A stretch of 7,477 nt of DNA from Prevotellaceae bacterium (GCA_031259645.1 JAIRLC010000119.1:1-7477), one strand, 5' to 3'. Shown: positions 1-6,902, counted from the first letter of the stretch. Notes: generated by a model from the letters alone, not told the origin. A program made the numbers and translations.

Positions 1-1
1 G

Positions 2-1051
2 GATTATACGGTGGCTTATGCCGATAACATAAATGTGGGCACGGCTTCCGCTACGGTAACAATTACTGGCACCGGTAATTACAGTGGAGACGCTTTTACA
101 ACTACCACGTTTCTTATCAGGCCGAAAGATATTAATGAAGCCTTTGTTGCGCCCATTTCAAACCAACTATACACCGGCGCCACTCTAACCCCTGCATTAA
201 CTATTACCGATGGGGTAAACACTTTGGTGAAAGATACGGATTATACGCTATCGTACAGTAATAATGTAAATGTGGGGCAGGCAACGGTTACCATCACCGG
301 GATAAATAATTACACCGCTACGCAGCAAGCCACATTTACCATACAACAGAAAGCCATTACCGCTGCTGAGCTTACTATTGCGCCGGTGTCCGCAGAAACC
401 TACACCGGAGCGGCCATTACGCCGCCGTTGGTGGTTACCGAAGGCGCCAATACCTTAAAGCCGGGTCCGGGTCAGGATTATACGGTAACTTATGCCGATA
501 ACATAAATGTGGGCACGGCTTCTGCTACGGTAACAATTACCGGCACCGGTAATTACAGCGGAAATGCTTCTACGGCTACCACGTTCCTCATTATGCCGAA
601 AGATATCAATGAGGCCAAGATTGCAGTTATTCCAGACCAAACGTACACCGGCGCCGCTATAACCCCAGTATTGACGGTTACCGATGGGATAAAGACCTTG
701 GTGAAAGATGTGGATTATACGGTAGGCTACAACGATAATGAACTTATAGGAACGGCAACGGTGACCATCACCGGCATAAATAATTACACAGCCACGCAGC
801 AAACGTCATTTAATATTATCCGGAAATCCCTTGATGGTGCCGGTATCACTGTTGAGCCCATTTCTTATCAAACCTACACCGGAGCAGCCATTGAGCCGCC
901 GGTAGTGGTAACTTATGGGACCAGTACTTTGGAGAAAGGTACGGACTATACGGTAGACTATACGAATAACGTCAATGTGGGGACTGCCAAAGTGACGATT
1001 ACCGGTGCAGGTAATTATAGTGGTACGATTGACGAGCCCTTTGACATAGTG
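2..1051 (+). repeat. In-frame tandem Ig-like repeats with a two-unit higher-order period
   Basis: Coding tandem repeats of about 75-83 residues, with units at 125-349, 350-598, 599-823 and 824-1051 after a partial unit at 2-124. The codons for the DYT motif fall at 238, 475, 712 and 943, giving spacings of 237, 237 and 231 bases. Units alternate between type A (starting KDINEA) and type B (starting KAITAAEL or KSLDGAG). DNA at 1-140 matches 475-614 much better than it matches 238-377, so the recent duplication block was an A+B pair of 474 bases. The second unit (350-598) carries a short insertion, KPGPGQ, just before DYT. Confidence 0.9.
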
Positions 1052-2080
1052 AAAGCAACTCAAACGATCGACTTTCCCGGCATACCGGACTTGTTGTTGA
1101 TTAACGGCCCTTACGTCCTGCGGGCTACGGCCACATCCGGACTACCCGTGACTTACACCAGCAGTAATACCGTCACAGCGGATATAGGAAGCGACGGCGT
1201 AACGCTGCTGCTAAAGGACTTCGGAGCGGTAACCATTACGGCAACCCAGCAAGGAAACGATAATTACTATTCTGCGCCTTCCGAACAAAGACAGGTAAAC
1301 GTGGTGGAAAGCGGTAATACAGTCGCAAATGTTACCGTAATCGGCGCAAAATTTGATGCTGTAAACAGCCGGTATGTGATGAATTGCAGTGAAAATTCCG
1401 TAACCGTGATTGTAGCACCCGAAGACTATACCGCACGGGTGTATTATAACAATGCCCTTGGAAATATCTTTAATGTGGAAGTGCCAACCGGGGTGCGTAG
1501 TATTACTTATACGGTGCAGTCGGGAGCAAACGAGCAAGCCTATCCCCTCGAAATTGCCAAACCTTTTAAATTTGATGATGTGGTAAAAATGCGGTGGGAC
1601 AACACCTTGACGGTGATCAATAATCCGGCCAACAACGGCGGTTTCCACTTCACTTCATTCGCCTGGTATGGCGACGGCCGGTTAATTACTACCGACCAGT
1701 CCTTCTCGGCGGGCAATACCGGGCAATCTATAGATCCGACGATTAGTTATCATGTCGTATTAGAAGCAGAGGAATATACCGGCGCCTTGAACACGTGCCC
1801 CTCTTTGGTAGAATTGCGGCACAGCGCAGCAGATATGGTAGCCTATCCTAACCCTGCGCAAAGTAACGGCTTTATATTTGTGGAAATCAATATGGGCGAA
1901 GAACAGCTTGACCACGCCGAAATCGAGATATTCAACATCGTAGGCTTGTCAATGGGTAAAGTGAGGGTGGCAGGACAAATCACGCCGCTTAACATGTCTT
2001 CCTTACCCACAGGAATGTACCTGCTGAACCTGAGAGGGAAAAATAATTTAAACAAAATAGTAAAGGTCGTAGTACAATAA
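2..2080 (+). CDS. Ig-like repeat surface protein with T9SS C-terminal sorting tail (5' partial)
   Basis: This is the C-terminal 692 residues of a large secreted protein; the frame is open at the left edge, so the true start lies upstream (the GTG at 11 is an internal Val codon). Numbering from nt 2, residues 1-350 are four complete Ig-like repeats plus a partial one, with hallmarks such as TYTGAAITP, DYTVTYADN and VTITGTGNYSG. Residues about 351-435 form a related but degenerate Ig-like domain (TSGLPVTYTSSN, TITATQQGNDNY). Residues about 441-521 resemble a cadherin-like beta-sandwich. Residues about 522-573 are a module common before T9SS tails in Bacteroidales proteins (KMRWDNTLTVINNP, FAWYGDG). 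Residues 612-692 match a type A sorting domain: YPNPAQ, IEIFNIVG, LPTGMYLLNLRG, terminal KVVVQ. By family knowledge it crosses the outer membrane through T9SS and is released or anchored on the surface. The role is probably adhesive or structural; no catalytic domain is visible in this part. It is probably co-transcribed with the gene at 2099. Confidence 0.9.
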   Translation, partial: DYTVAYADNINVGTASATVTITGTGNYSGDAFTTTTFLIRPKDINEAFVAPISNQLYTGATLTPALTITDGVNTLVKDTDYTLSYSNNVNVGQATVTITGINNYTATQQATFTIQQKAITAAELTIAPVSAETYTGAAITPPLVVTEGANTLKPGPGQDYTVTYADNINVGTASATVTITGTGNYSGNASTATTFLIMPKDINEAKIAVIPDQTYTGAAITPVLTVTDGIKTLVKDVDYTVGYNDNELIGTATVTITGINNYTATQQTSFNIIRKSLDGAGITVEPISYQTYTGAAIEPPVVVTYGTSTLEKGTDYTVDYTNNVNVGTAKVTITGAGNYSGTIDEPFDIVKATQTIDFPGIPDLLLINGPYVLRATATSGLPVTYTSSNTVTADIGSDGVTLLLKDFGAVTITATQQGNDNYYSAPSEQRQVNVVESGNTVANVTVIGAKFDAVNSRYVMNCSENSVTVIVAPEDYTARVYYNNALGNIFNVEVPTGVRSITYTVQSGANEQAYPLEIAKPFKFDDVVKMRWDNTLTVINNPANNGGFHFTSFAWYGDGRLITTDQSFSAGNTGQSIDPTISYHVVLEAEEYTGALNTCPSLVELRHSAADMVAYPNPAQSNGFIFVEINMGEEQLDHAEIEIFNIVGLSMGKVRVAGQITPLNMSSLPTGMYLLNLRGKNNLNKIVKVVVQ

Positions 2081-2098
2081 TTAAAATGAATGTGAAAG

Positions 2099-3040
2099 AT
2101 GAAAAAACACCTGTTCATACTGTCTATGGCTATTTTTGCATGGGGCATTTTATCCGGGCAATCTGATGAATCCATAAATCCGGTGGCGAAACATGAATAC
2201 AGTATTTACGCCGGGGGAGGCTTGTCCACGTTGCGCTATGAATCGGCAATAGGCTCTTCGTCGGGCATGGCCGGCGGGCTGCTGGGGGCCGACTACCGGT
2301 TCTTTCCGCTGAAAAATTTCGGACTCGGTGTGGGCATGGAAGTGTCTTTTTATAATGCCAAAGGATTAATCGGTGATTATTCGTTTGCCGAACAAGCGAA
2401 AGACTATGAGGGCAACAGTTTTGAATTTCGCACAACCCTGCGTGACTATGTGGAAAGAGAAAGTGTGGTGATGTTTAATATTCCGGTGATGCTCCGCTAT
2501 AGGGGTGATCCTGAAAAAAACGCGTTTTATTTTGCTGTGGGAGGAAAATTAAGTATCCCGGTGTCCGGAAAATATAGAATAGTGGGAGGTACCTCCTCTA
2601 ATTCGGGGTATTATGCCGAAGAACATTATGAATATACCGGACAGAAATTTGTGGGATTCGGTTCTTTCCCTGAATTCGGCGATCAGGAAATTAGACTCAA
2701 AACCACGCTCATAATAGCTGCGGAAGCCGGTGTGAACTGGCGCTTACAATACCTCCTGTTATATACCGGCATCTATGTCGATTATGGTTTCAAGAAAAAT
2801 ATGATAGAAAGAAGTAACGAATTAATATCTACCTACAATCATGATAATCAGGTTGAACGGCGTACGGGAAGCATGCTTACTTCTCAGTACAGGCTTCCCA
2901 ATGGGAATCGGGAAAGCATTGTAACGGAGAACGTGCTGCCTGTGGCCATAGGACTTAAAGTTGGCGTAACGCTTGGACATGGCCGTAAAAAAGAAAGATA
3001 CGGAAATTACGACCATGCGCCTGTATTTCAGAGAAGATAA
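2099..3040 (+). CDS. Outer-membrane beta-barrel protein
   Basis: A 313-residue protein with a clear signal peptide: MKK, then a hydrophobic core at about residues 5-19, with cleavage likely around Gly20-Ser22. There is no lipobox cysteine. The mature part is rich in alternating hydrophobic/polar strands typical of small Bacteroidota outer-membrane barrels: about 33-48 (EYSIYAGGGLSTLRYE), 56-84, 120-135 (ESVVMFNIPVMLRYRG), 141-153, 202-230 and 278-294. Long polar stretches at about 90-118, 160-200 and 235-275 would be loops. A basic tail of about 20 residues (GRKKERYGNYDHAPVFQRR) follows the last strand instead of a terminal aromatic residue. The start is well fixed: in-frame TGA codons lie at 2087 and 2093. 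It begins 18 bases after the sorting-tail gene, and no Shine-Dalgarno is visible. Substrate or partner is unknown; a role in displaying or anchoring the upstream protein is only an inference from position. Confidence 0.8.
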   Translation: MKKHLFILSMAIFAWGILSGQSDESINPVAKHEYSIYAGGGLSTLRYESAIGSSSGMAGGLLGADYRFFPLKNFGLGVGMEVSFYNAKGLIGDYSFAEQAKDYEGNSFEFRTTLRDYVERESVVMFNIPVMLRYRGDPEKNAFYFAVGGKLSIPVSGKYRIVGGTSSNSGYYAEEHYEYTGQKFVGFGSFPEFGDQEIRLKTTLIIAAEAGVNWRLQYLLLYTGIYVDYGFKKNMIERSNELISTYNHDNQVERRTGSMLTSQYRLPNGNRESIVTENVLPVAIGLKVGVTLGHGRKKERYGNYDHAPVFQRR

Positions 3041-3043
3041 ACG

Positions 3044-5491
3044 CTATTTGGTGTATTTCCGCTTCCGGAAATAAAGAAATATACCGCCCGACATTAATAC
3101 CAATCCAATAGGCAATAAGGTGTTTAACGTAACCCAATAAGTGCGGTGGAGCGTTATTTCGTGTTTGCTGAGCAACCGCAATGTCCACTCCCGCCGGCGG
3201 GTTTGCATAATTTCGTTGTCGTCGAGCAAATAGAGCAGCATATTTTTTACCAAACCCTTATTGCCGAACTGTACATTGGTGTACCGGTCGAAACCCAACG
3301 GCACAATACGCGTGTCGGCTGCACGGTAAATCACTTCATTGCGGATGATATCGCCGTCGGCCACCACAATCATTTTTGTGGGCTTGCTTTTTGCCATGAA
3401 CTCAAAAGGCTGCCCGTTGTTGTAATGGCTGTGCGCGCGGTGCTCAAAAGCTGAGGGGAACACCCCTTCCATGAGCATGGCCACCGGCAGGAACGACTGC
3501 GGGTAGTGCTCCGGCGAAACTTGCCGGTTAATGTCGTCCAAACTGATGCGCAGGGGAACGGTTTGCGTGCGGCTGTACTGCGAGGTGTGCAGTAAAACGG
3601 TTTTGTGGACTTCGCTGTTGTGGTTTACTGTGTCTATGCTGCCCGGATATTCCGATTTAATGAGGTTCAGCCCGCGTGTAATATCATTCGTGGCGGGCGG
3701 CGTGAGCAGGGGGTAATAAGTCCATGGCGCGGGTTGGAAGTTGGCAGTCTGTCCTGCCGGCGCAATATTAATGGGAAGGAAAGAACATTGCAGGTCTTGC
3801 AGTACATCGGGATTGATGCGTACGCCGTACTTGAACAACTGGTCGTCGAGGTGGTGTGCGCAGGCCAGTGCAAAAGTATAGTGCCCGTTTGCCAAACTGT
3901 CGTGATGCACATGCACGGCGTCGAGAAACCATGCCACGCGCCCGCCCTGCATGATATACTGGTCGAGCGCCAGCTTGTCCGCGTCGCTCCACGCCTGCAT
4001 GGGCTTTGCCACAACCACAAGGTCATATTGGTTTAGCACGCCTACGCGCCCCAATAAACTAATGCGGTCGATGTGGCTGAAATCCGCCAGCGCCTTGCTG
4101 ATATCGCCTGCTTCATATTCGTTAAGCTCGCCGTGTCCTTCCACAAAAGCAATTTGCCATGGCTGTTCCCGGCCAATCAGGTTGATGGCGTTGAGCAATT
4201 CGTATTCCACGTTTTCCTGTGCCAGCAGGATGTTTGCTTCGGGATCGCTTTGTGCATCTTGCTGTATGAAATTCACCGCCATTTCACGGGTTTCTATGTA
4301 TGTGCTATCGCCGGCCGTCACAGGTATGGTGCAACTGATGAGCGCTCCGGGAAACAAAACCCTTTCGGTAGTGCTGCCGCCTGTGTGCTCCTGTACAATA
4401 AACGGAACCAGCCCGTGGTTTTGTAATGAAGCGTAAATCAAGTCTAAATCGTAGGTGTCGCCGCCGGTTTCTTCCGCTATGTCGATAAACTTATATTGGA
4501 TACGGTTTCCGGCATATACCTTCAATTCATCAAGCGTTTCTTTAATGGTAGCTTGTAGCTTTTTAACCTGTACCGGCATGTCGCCGTCCAGAAATATTTC
4601 AATGTAAAAAGAAGTTTCTACATTTTTTGCCGTTTGTTTGCTTATGTCCGACAACGTGTAGCGCTTGTCGGCCGTAAGGTCTATGCGAAAAAACGCATGC
4701 TGCGCGACGATATTTAACAGCAGTAACGCCACGATAAATCCGGCCAGCCGCAATCCGCTTTTTACCTTTTTATTGCCCAATACCAATTTTGTGACGCCGG
4801 CAAATGCCGCAATAACACTGGCGAAATACAACACGTCGCGCGAATCTATCACGCCGCGGCTGATTGACTTGTAATGCTCGTTGATACCCAATTGCAGGAT
4901 AAACCGGTCAAGTGAGGCAAAGATATTTAACTGAGCCAATCCGTCGAAGCCGGTGTAGAAGAAAAAACAAAGCACTGCGGCCATCAGGTATGCCACAATT
5001 TGGTTTGCGGTGATGGATGAGGCGAAAATGCCAATAGCGGCATATACGGCCGAAAGGAAAAACAAGCCGATGTAAGAGCCCCAAGTGCCGCCCATGTCCA
5101 TGTTCCCTGTGGGATTACCCATTGCATGTATGCTATATACATATACCAAAGTAGGGAGCAAGGCGCACAAGGCCACCGCTACTGTGGCCAAATATTTTCC
5201 GATAATCAGTTGCGTGTGCGTGAGGGGCTTGGTGAGTAATAATTCCAGCGTGCCCGATTTTTTTTCTTCCGCGAAACTGCGCATGGTGACCGCCGGAATG
5301 AGAAACAGGAAAATCCATGGCGCCATGGTGAATAACGTATTCAAATCGGCGTAGCCATTATCGAGTACGTTAAACTCGCCGGGCCCCAGCCACATGAACC
5401 ATGCATTGCTCAACAGGAATATGACCAGTGCCAGATAGCCCATTAATGAGGAGAAAAAAGCGCGGATTTCTTTAACGAACAGGACACACAT
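3044..5491 (-). CDS. gldFG: GldF-GldG fusion: ABC-2 permease joined to Gldg-family auxiliary protein
   Basis: An 815-residue membrane protein. Residues 1 to about 240 look like GldF, an ABC-2 permease: opening KEIRAFFSSLMGYL, hydrophobic segments at about 14-34, 56-72, 102-121, 138-160, 164-181 and 219-237, and the cytoplasmic motif FAEEKKSGTLELLLTKPL (73-90), typical of ABC-2 permeases that contact their ATPase. Residues from about 241 look like GldG: a membrane segment at 248-268, then FRIDLTADKRYTLSDISK (268-285), a large extracytoplasmic region with IAFVEGHGEL (447-456) and the YDLVVVAKP...YIMQGGRVAWFLD block (489-524), and a C-terminal membrane segment at about 790-807 followed by RKRKYTK. 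In Flavobacterium johnsoniae GldF and GldG are separate proteins that work with the ATPase GldA in gliding; no ATPase gene is in this window. The start is fixed by an in-frame TAA 15 bases upstream (5504-5506). The leader is a 7-base repeat array without a Shine-Dalgarno. Transported substrate is unknown. Confidence 0.9.
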   Translation of the reverse strand: MCVLFVKEIRAFFSSLMGYLALVIFLLSNAWFMWLGPGEFNVLDNGYADLNTLFTMAPWIFLFLIPAVTMRSFAEEKKSGTLELLLTKPLTHTQLIIGKYLATVAVALCALLPTLVYVYSIHAMGNPTGNMDMGGTWGSYIGLFFLSAVYAAIGIFASSITANQIVAYLMAAVLCFFFYTGFDGLAQLNIFASLDRFILQLGINEHYKSISRGVIDSRDVLYFASVIAAFAGVTKLVLGNKKVKSGLRLAGFIVALLLLNIVAQHAFFRIDLTADKRYTLSDISKQTAKNVETSFYIEIFLDGDMPVQVKKLQATIKETLDELKVYAGNRIQYKFIDIAEETGGDTYDLDLIYASLQNHGLVPFIVQEHTGGSTTERVLFPGALISCTIPVTAGDSTYIETREMAVNFIQQDAQSDPEANILLAQENVEYELLNAINLIGREQPWQIAFVEGHGELNEYEAGDISKALADFSHIDRISLLGRVGVLNQYDLVVVAKPMQAWSDADKLALDQYIMQGGRVAWFLDAVHVHHDSLANGHYTFALACAHHLDDQLFKYGVRINPDVLQDLQCSFLPINIAPAGQTANFQPAPWTYYPLLTPPATNDITRGLNLIKSEYPGSIDTVNHNSEVHKTVLLHTSQYSRTQTVPLRISLDDINRQVSPEHYPQSFLPVAMLMEGVFPSAFEHRAHSHYNNGQPFEFMAKSKPTKMIVVADGDIIRNEVIYRAADTRIVPLGFDRYTNVQFGNKGLVKNMLLYLLDDNEIMQTRRREWTLRLLSKHEITLHRTYWVTLNTLLPIGLVLMSGGIFLYFRKRKYTK
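3054..3073. other. Perfect 8-bp inverted repeat at a convergent gene junction
   Basis: TATTTCCG (3054-3061) and CGGAAATA (3066-3073) are exact reverse complements around a 4-base loop (CTTC). The element lies 13 bases after the outer-membrane protein stop on the plus strand and inside codons for about residues 806-812 of GldFG on the minus strand. Neither strand has a U-tract after it, so it is not a classical intrinsic terminator. It could act as a 3'-end stabilising or transcription-slowing hairpin for the plus-strand transcript. One such 8-bp match may arise by chance in a window this size; only its position makes it notable. Confidence 0.35.
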
Positions 5492-5495
5492 ATTA

Positions 5496-5530
5496 ATTAA
5501 GAGTTAAGAATTAAGAGTTAAGAGTTATGA
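5496..5530 (+). repeat. Heptamer tandem array, five copies of RTTAAGA
   Basis: Five contiguous 7-base units: ATTAAGA, GTTAAGA, ATTAAGA, GTTAAGA and the variant GTTATGA. The array starts 5 bases upstream of the gldFG start codon, so on the transcribed minus strand the leader reads as repeats of TCTTAAY. A second array of the same unit is at 6981-7008, in the other intergenic gap. Function is unknown; it may be slippage-prone filler or a part of the gldFG leader. Confidence 0.85.
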
Positions 5531-5548
5531 ATTTGCTTACCGCTTTAC

Positions 5549-5610
5549 TTGTTTTTGTCTATTGTCTGAAAGTCTATGTTCTATTGTCTGTCTTTAATTA
5601 GTCACATTAA
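5549..5610 (+). repeat. Composite intergenic repeat, copy 1 (62 bp)
   Basis: It runs from TTGTTTTTGTCTATTGTCT through one 22-base unit (5568-5589) into TTTAATTAGTCACATTAA. It matches copy 2 at 5654-5737 at 59 of 62 aligned positions; the only length difference is that copy 2 has two tandem 22-base units. No coding potential and no strong hairpin were seen. Confidence 0.85.
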
Positions 5611-5656
5611 TCACATTAAAAAATTAGTCACATTAATTAGTCACATTAGCACATTG
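5602..5656 (+). repeat. Array of TCACATTA octamers between the composite copies
   Basis: TCACATTA occurs exactly at 5602-5609, 5611-5618, 5628-5635 and 5641-5648, with start spacings of 9, 17 and 13 bases. A fifth copy is at 5729-5736. Longer forms read ATTAGTCACATTAA. The array ends with ACATTAGCACATTG (5643-5656), which recurs exactly at 7008-7021. On the minus strand the unit is TAATGTGA, which places stop codons in several frames. All copies are direct repeats, which argues against a simple dimeric operator. Confidence 0.8.
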
Positions 5657-5737
5657 TTTTTGTCTATTGTCTATAAGTCTATGTTCTATTGTCTATAAGT
5701 CTATGTTCTATTGTCTGTTTTTAATTAGTCACATTAA
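5654..5737 (+). repeat. Composite intergenic repeat, copy 2 (84 bp)
   Basis: This is the same element as 5549-5610 but with two exact tandem copies of the 22-base unit (5673-5694 and 5695-5716), which explains the length difference of exactly 22 bases. The right end (5729-5737) runs into lpxB: on the minus strand, repeat-derived TTA ATG TGA gives the last two sense codons and the stop of lpxB. Confidence 0.85.
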
Positions 5738-6844
5738 CCTGACCATTTCGGCGGCTACCCGCTGCGAAGCGCCGCGTTCGCCGGTCTTGGCGCGAAGTTG
5801 GCCATACTGTGCCAACAGGGTTGGCCGCTTTGCGCCTCCGGGAAGAATGGCCGACAGTTCGTGTTGAAGATTTTTTTCATTCATGTCGTGCTGTATCAAT
5901 TCCGCGACTACCGGCGCATCCATAATCAGGTTGACCAGCGAGATGTATTTTGTTTTTACCAGACGCTTGGCCACCTGGTATGAAATTTCGTTGCCGCCGT
6001 AGCATACTACTTGCGGAACGCCAATCAACGCCGCTTCGAGCGTGGCCGTGCCCGACGCCACGATAGCTGCTGTGGCTTGCGCCAGCAATTCGCAGGTTTG
6101 GTTATACACCACACCGAAAAGGCCGCCGTGCAGGTGTTTTTTATATTGCGCTTCGTCAATAGAAGGCGCTCCGGCCACCACAAATTGGTAATCGGGGAAC
6201 TGTTTGGCCAAAAACAACAACCGCGGCAATACGTAATTAATTTCCATAGCCCGGCTTCCGGCCAGCACCGCCACAACAGGCTTATCGGGCAGTTTATTCC
6301 GTTCGATGAAAGTGTGGAAAGTTTCCTTGTGCTCCAGCCGTTCACTAATGCTGTCAACCAACGGATTGCCGGTATAACAGGCGTCAATGCCCCACCGTTT
6401 GAAATACGCTACTTCAAAAGGGAAAATGAGGAATAATTTATCTACATATTTTTTCAGGCGGTGCACCCGCTTTTCTTTCCACGCCCACACTTTCGGCGCA
6501 ATGTAATAAAACACTTTTATGCCGTGTTGTTTGGCAAATTTCGCCATGCGGAAATTGAAACCCGGGTAATCAATCAAAATCAGCACATCCGGGCGGTGTG
6601 CGAGGACGTCTTTTTTGCAGGAGCGGATATTGCGCAGCACAGCGCGCAGTTTGGACAGTACCTCAAAGAAACCCATCACCGCTGTATGTTTGTAGTGTTT
6701 TACGAGGGCGCCGCCTTGTGCCGCCATCAGGTCGCCGCCCCAAAAGCGGAATTGTGCGGCGGGGTCGGCCTGCCTTAACCCGCGCATCAGGTTACTTCCG
6801 TGCAAGTCGCCCGACGCTTCTCCCGCTATGAGGTAGTAATTCAT
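5729..6844 (-). CDS. lpxB: Lipid-A-disaccharide synthase LpxB
   Basis: A 371-residue protein of normal family length. LpxB (glycosyltransferase family 19) condenses UDP-2,3-diacylglucosamine with lipid X to give the lipid A disaccharide and UDP at the cytoplasmic face of the inner membrane. Visible motifs in order: AGEASGDLHGSNLM (7-20), VMGFFEVL (56-63), LIDYPGFNFRMAKFA (90-104) with the expected catalytic Asp92, YYIAPKVWAWKEKR (113-126), FPFEVAYF (141-148), GNPLVD (159-164), LAGSRAMEI (194-202) and ASGTATLEAALIGVPQVVCY (263-282), which forms part of the sugar-nucleotide site. The start fits the family, which opens within a few residues of AGEASGD. No Shine-Dalgarno is seen; a TAnnTTTG-type box lies 5 bases upstream, raising the chance of a very short or absent leader. 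The C-terminus looks complete, although its last two codons and stop come from an intergenic repeat. gldFG follows 237 bases downstream on the same strand. Confidence 0.97.
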   Translation of the reverse strand: MNYYLIAGEASGDLHGSNLMRGLRQADPAAQFRFWGGDLMAAQGGALVKHYKHTAVMGFFEVLSKLRAVLRNIRSCKKDVLAHRPDVLILIDYPGFNFRMAKFAKQHGIKVFYYIAPKVWAWKEKRVHRLKKYVDKLFLIFPFEVAYFKRWGIDACYTGNPLVDSISERLEHKETFHTFIERNKLPDKPVVAVLAGSRAMEINYVLPRLLFLAKQFPDYQFVVAGAPSIDEAQYKKHLHGGLFGVVYNQTCELLAQATAAIVASGTATLEAALIGVPQVVCYGGNEISYQVAKRLVKTKYISLVNLIMDAPVVAELIQHDMNEKNLQHELSAILPGGAKRPTLLAQYGQLRAKTGERGASQRVAAEMVRLM

Positions 6845-6848
6845 ACGG

Positions 6849-6856
6849 CAAAGATA
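6849..6856 (-). promoter_or_regulatory. Candidate Bacteroidota -7 promoter box for lpxB
   Basis: On the minus strand TATCTTTG matches the Bacteroidota housekeeping -7 consensus TAnnTTTG at all fixed positions. It sits between the upstream terminator (6870-6902) and the lpxB start codon, where a promoter is needed. I see no convincing TTG-type -33 element at the usual distance; that region falls in the terminator T-tract and stem. The implied transcript start is at or next to the ATG, so a leaderless message is possible. Confidence 0.4.
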
Positions 6857-6869
6857 GGCATTTCGTGTG

Positions 6870-6902
6870 AAAAAAAAGAGACACTTCGAAATGAAATGTC
6901 CC
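6870..6902 (-). terminator. Rho-independent terminator for the upstream FISUMP gene
   Basis: Read on the minus strand, GGGACATTTC (6902-6893) and GAAGTGTCTC (6887-6878) form a 10-bp stem with two G-U pairs around the 5-base loop ATTTC, followed directly by eight T residues (6877-6870). On the plus strand the two G-U pairs become mismatches and no pure T-tract follows, so it is directional. It lies 162 bases after the FISUMP stop codon and 25 bases before the lpxB start, separating the two transcripts. Confidence 0.75.

Noticed and set aside
11..13. GTG at 11 as the start of the repeat protein
   Set aside because: The frame is open to the window edge and begins in the middle of a repeat unit (DYTV motif).
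1211..1648. Open minus-strand frame of 145 residues inside the repeat protein
   Set aside because: Antisense shadow of the sandwich domains; no family features.
3605..4036. Open plus-strand frame of 143 residues inside gldFG
   Set aside because: It lies fully antisense to a strongly supported gene and shows no recognisable motif, signal peptide or start context.
5602..5656. CRP-type palindromic operator (TGTGA...TCACA)
   Set aside because: All octamers point the same way; no inverted pair with the proper spacing is present.
5492..5728. Insertion sequence or MITE
   Set aside because: No terminal inverted repeats, no target-site duplication and no transposase remnant could be seen; direct tandem units dominate.
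5549..5737. CRISPR-like repeat arrangement
   Set aside because: The 22-base units abut directly with no unique spacers, and no cas gene is present.
6238..6264. LAGSR in place of the LPGSR motif in LpxB (residues 194-198) as a sign of lost activity
   Set aside because: The LAGSR form is, as far as I recall, common in Bacteroidota LpxB, and all other motifs including Asp92 are intact.
6011..6436. Open plus-strand frame of 141 residues inside lpxB
   Set aside because: Antisense to conserved LpxB motifs; Arg/His-rich composition is typical of a shadow frame.
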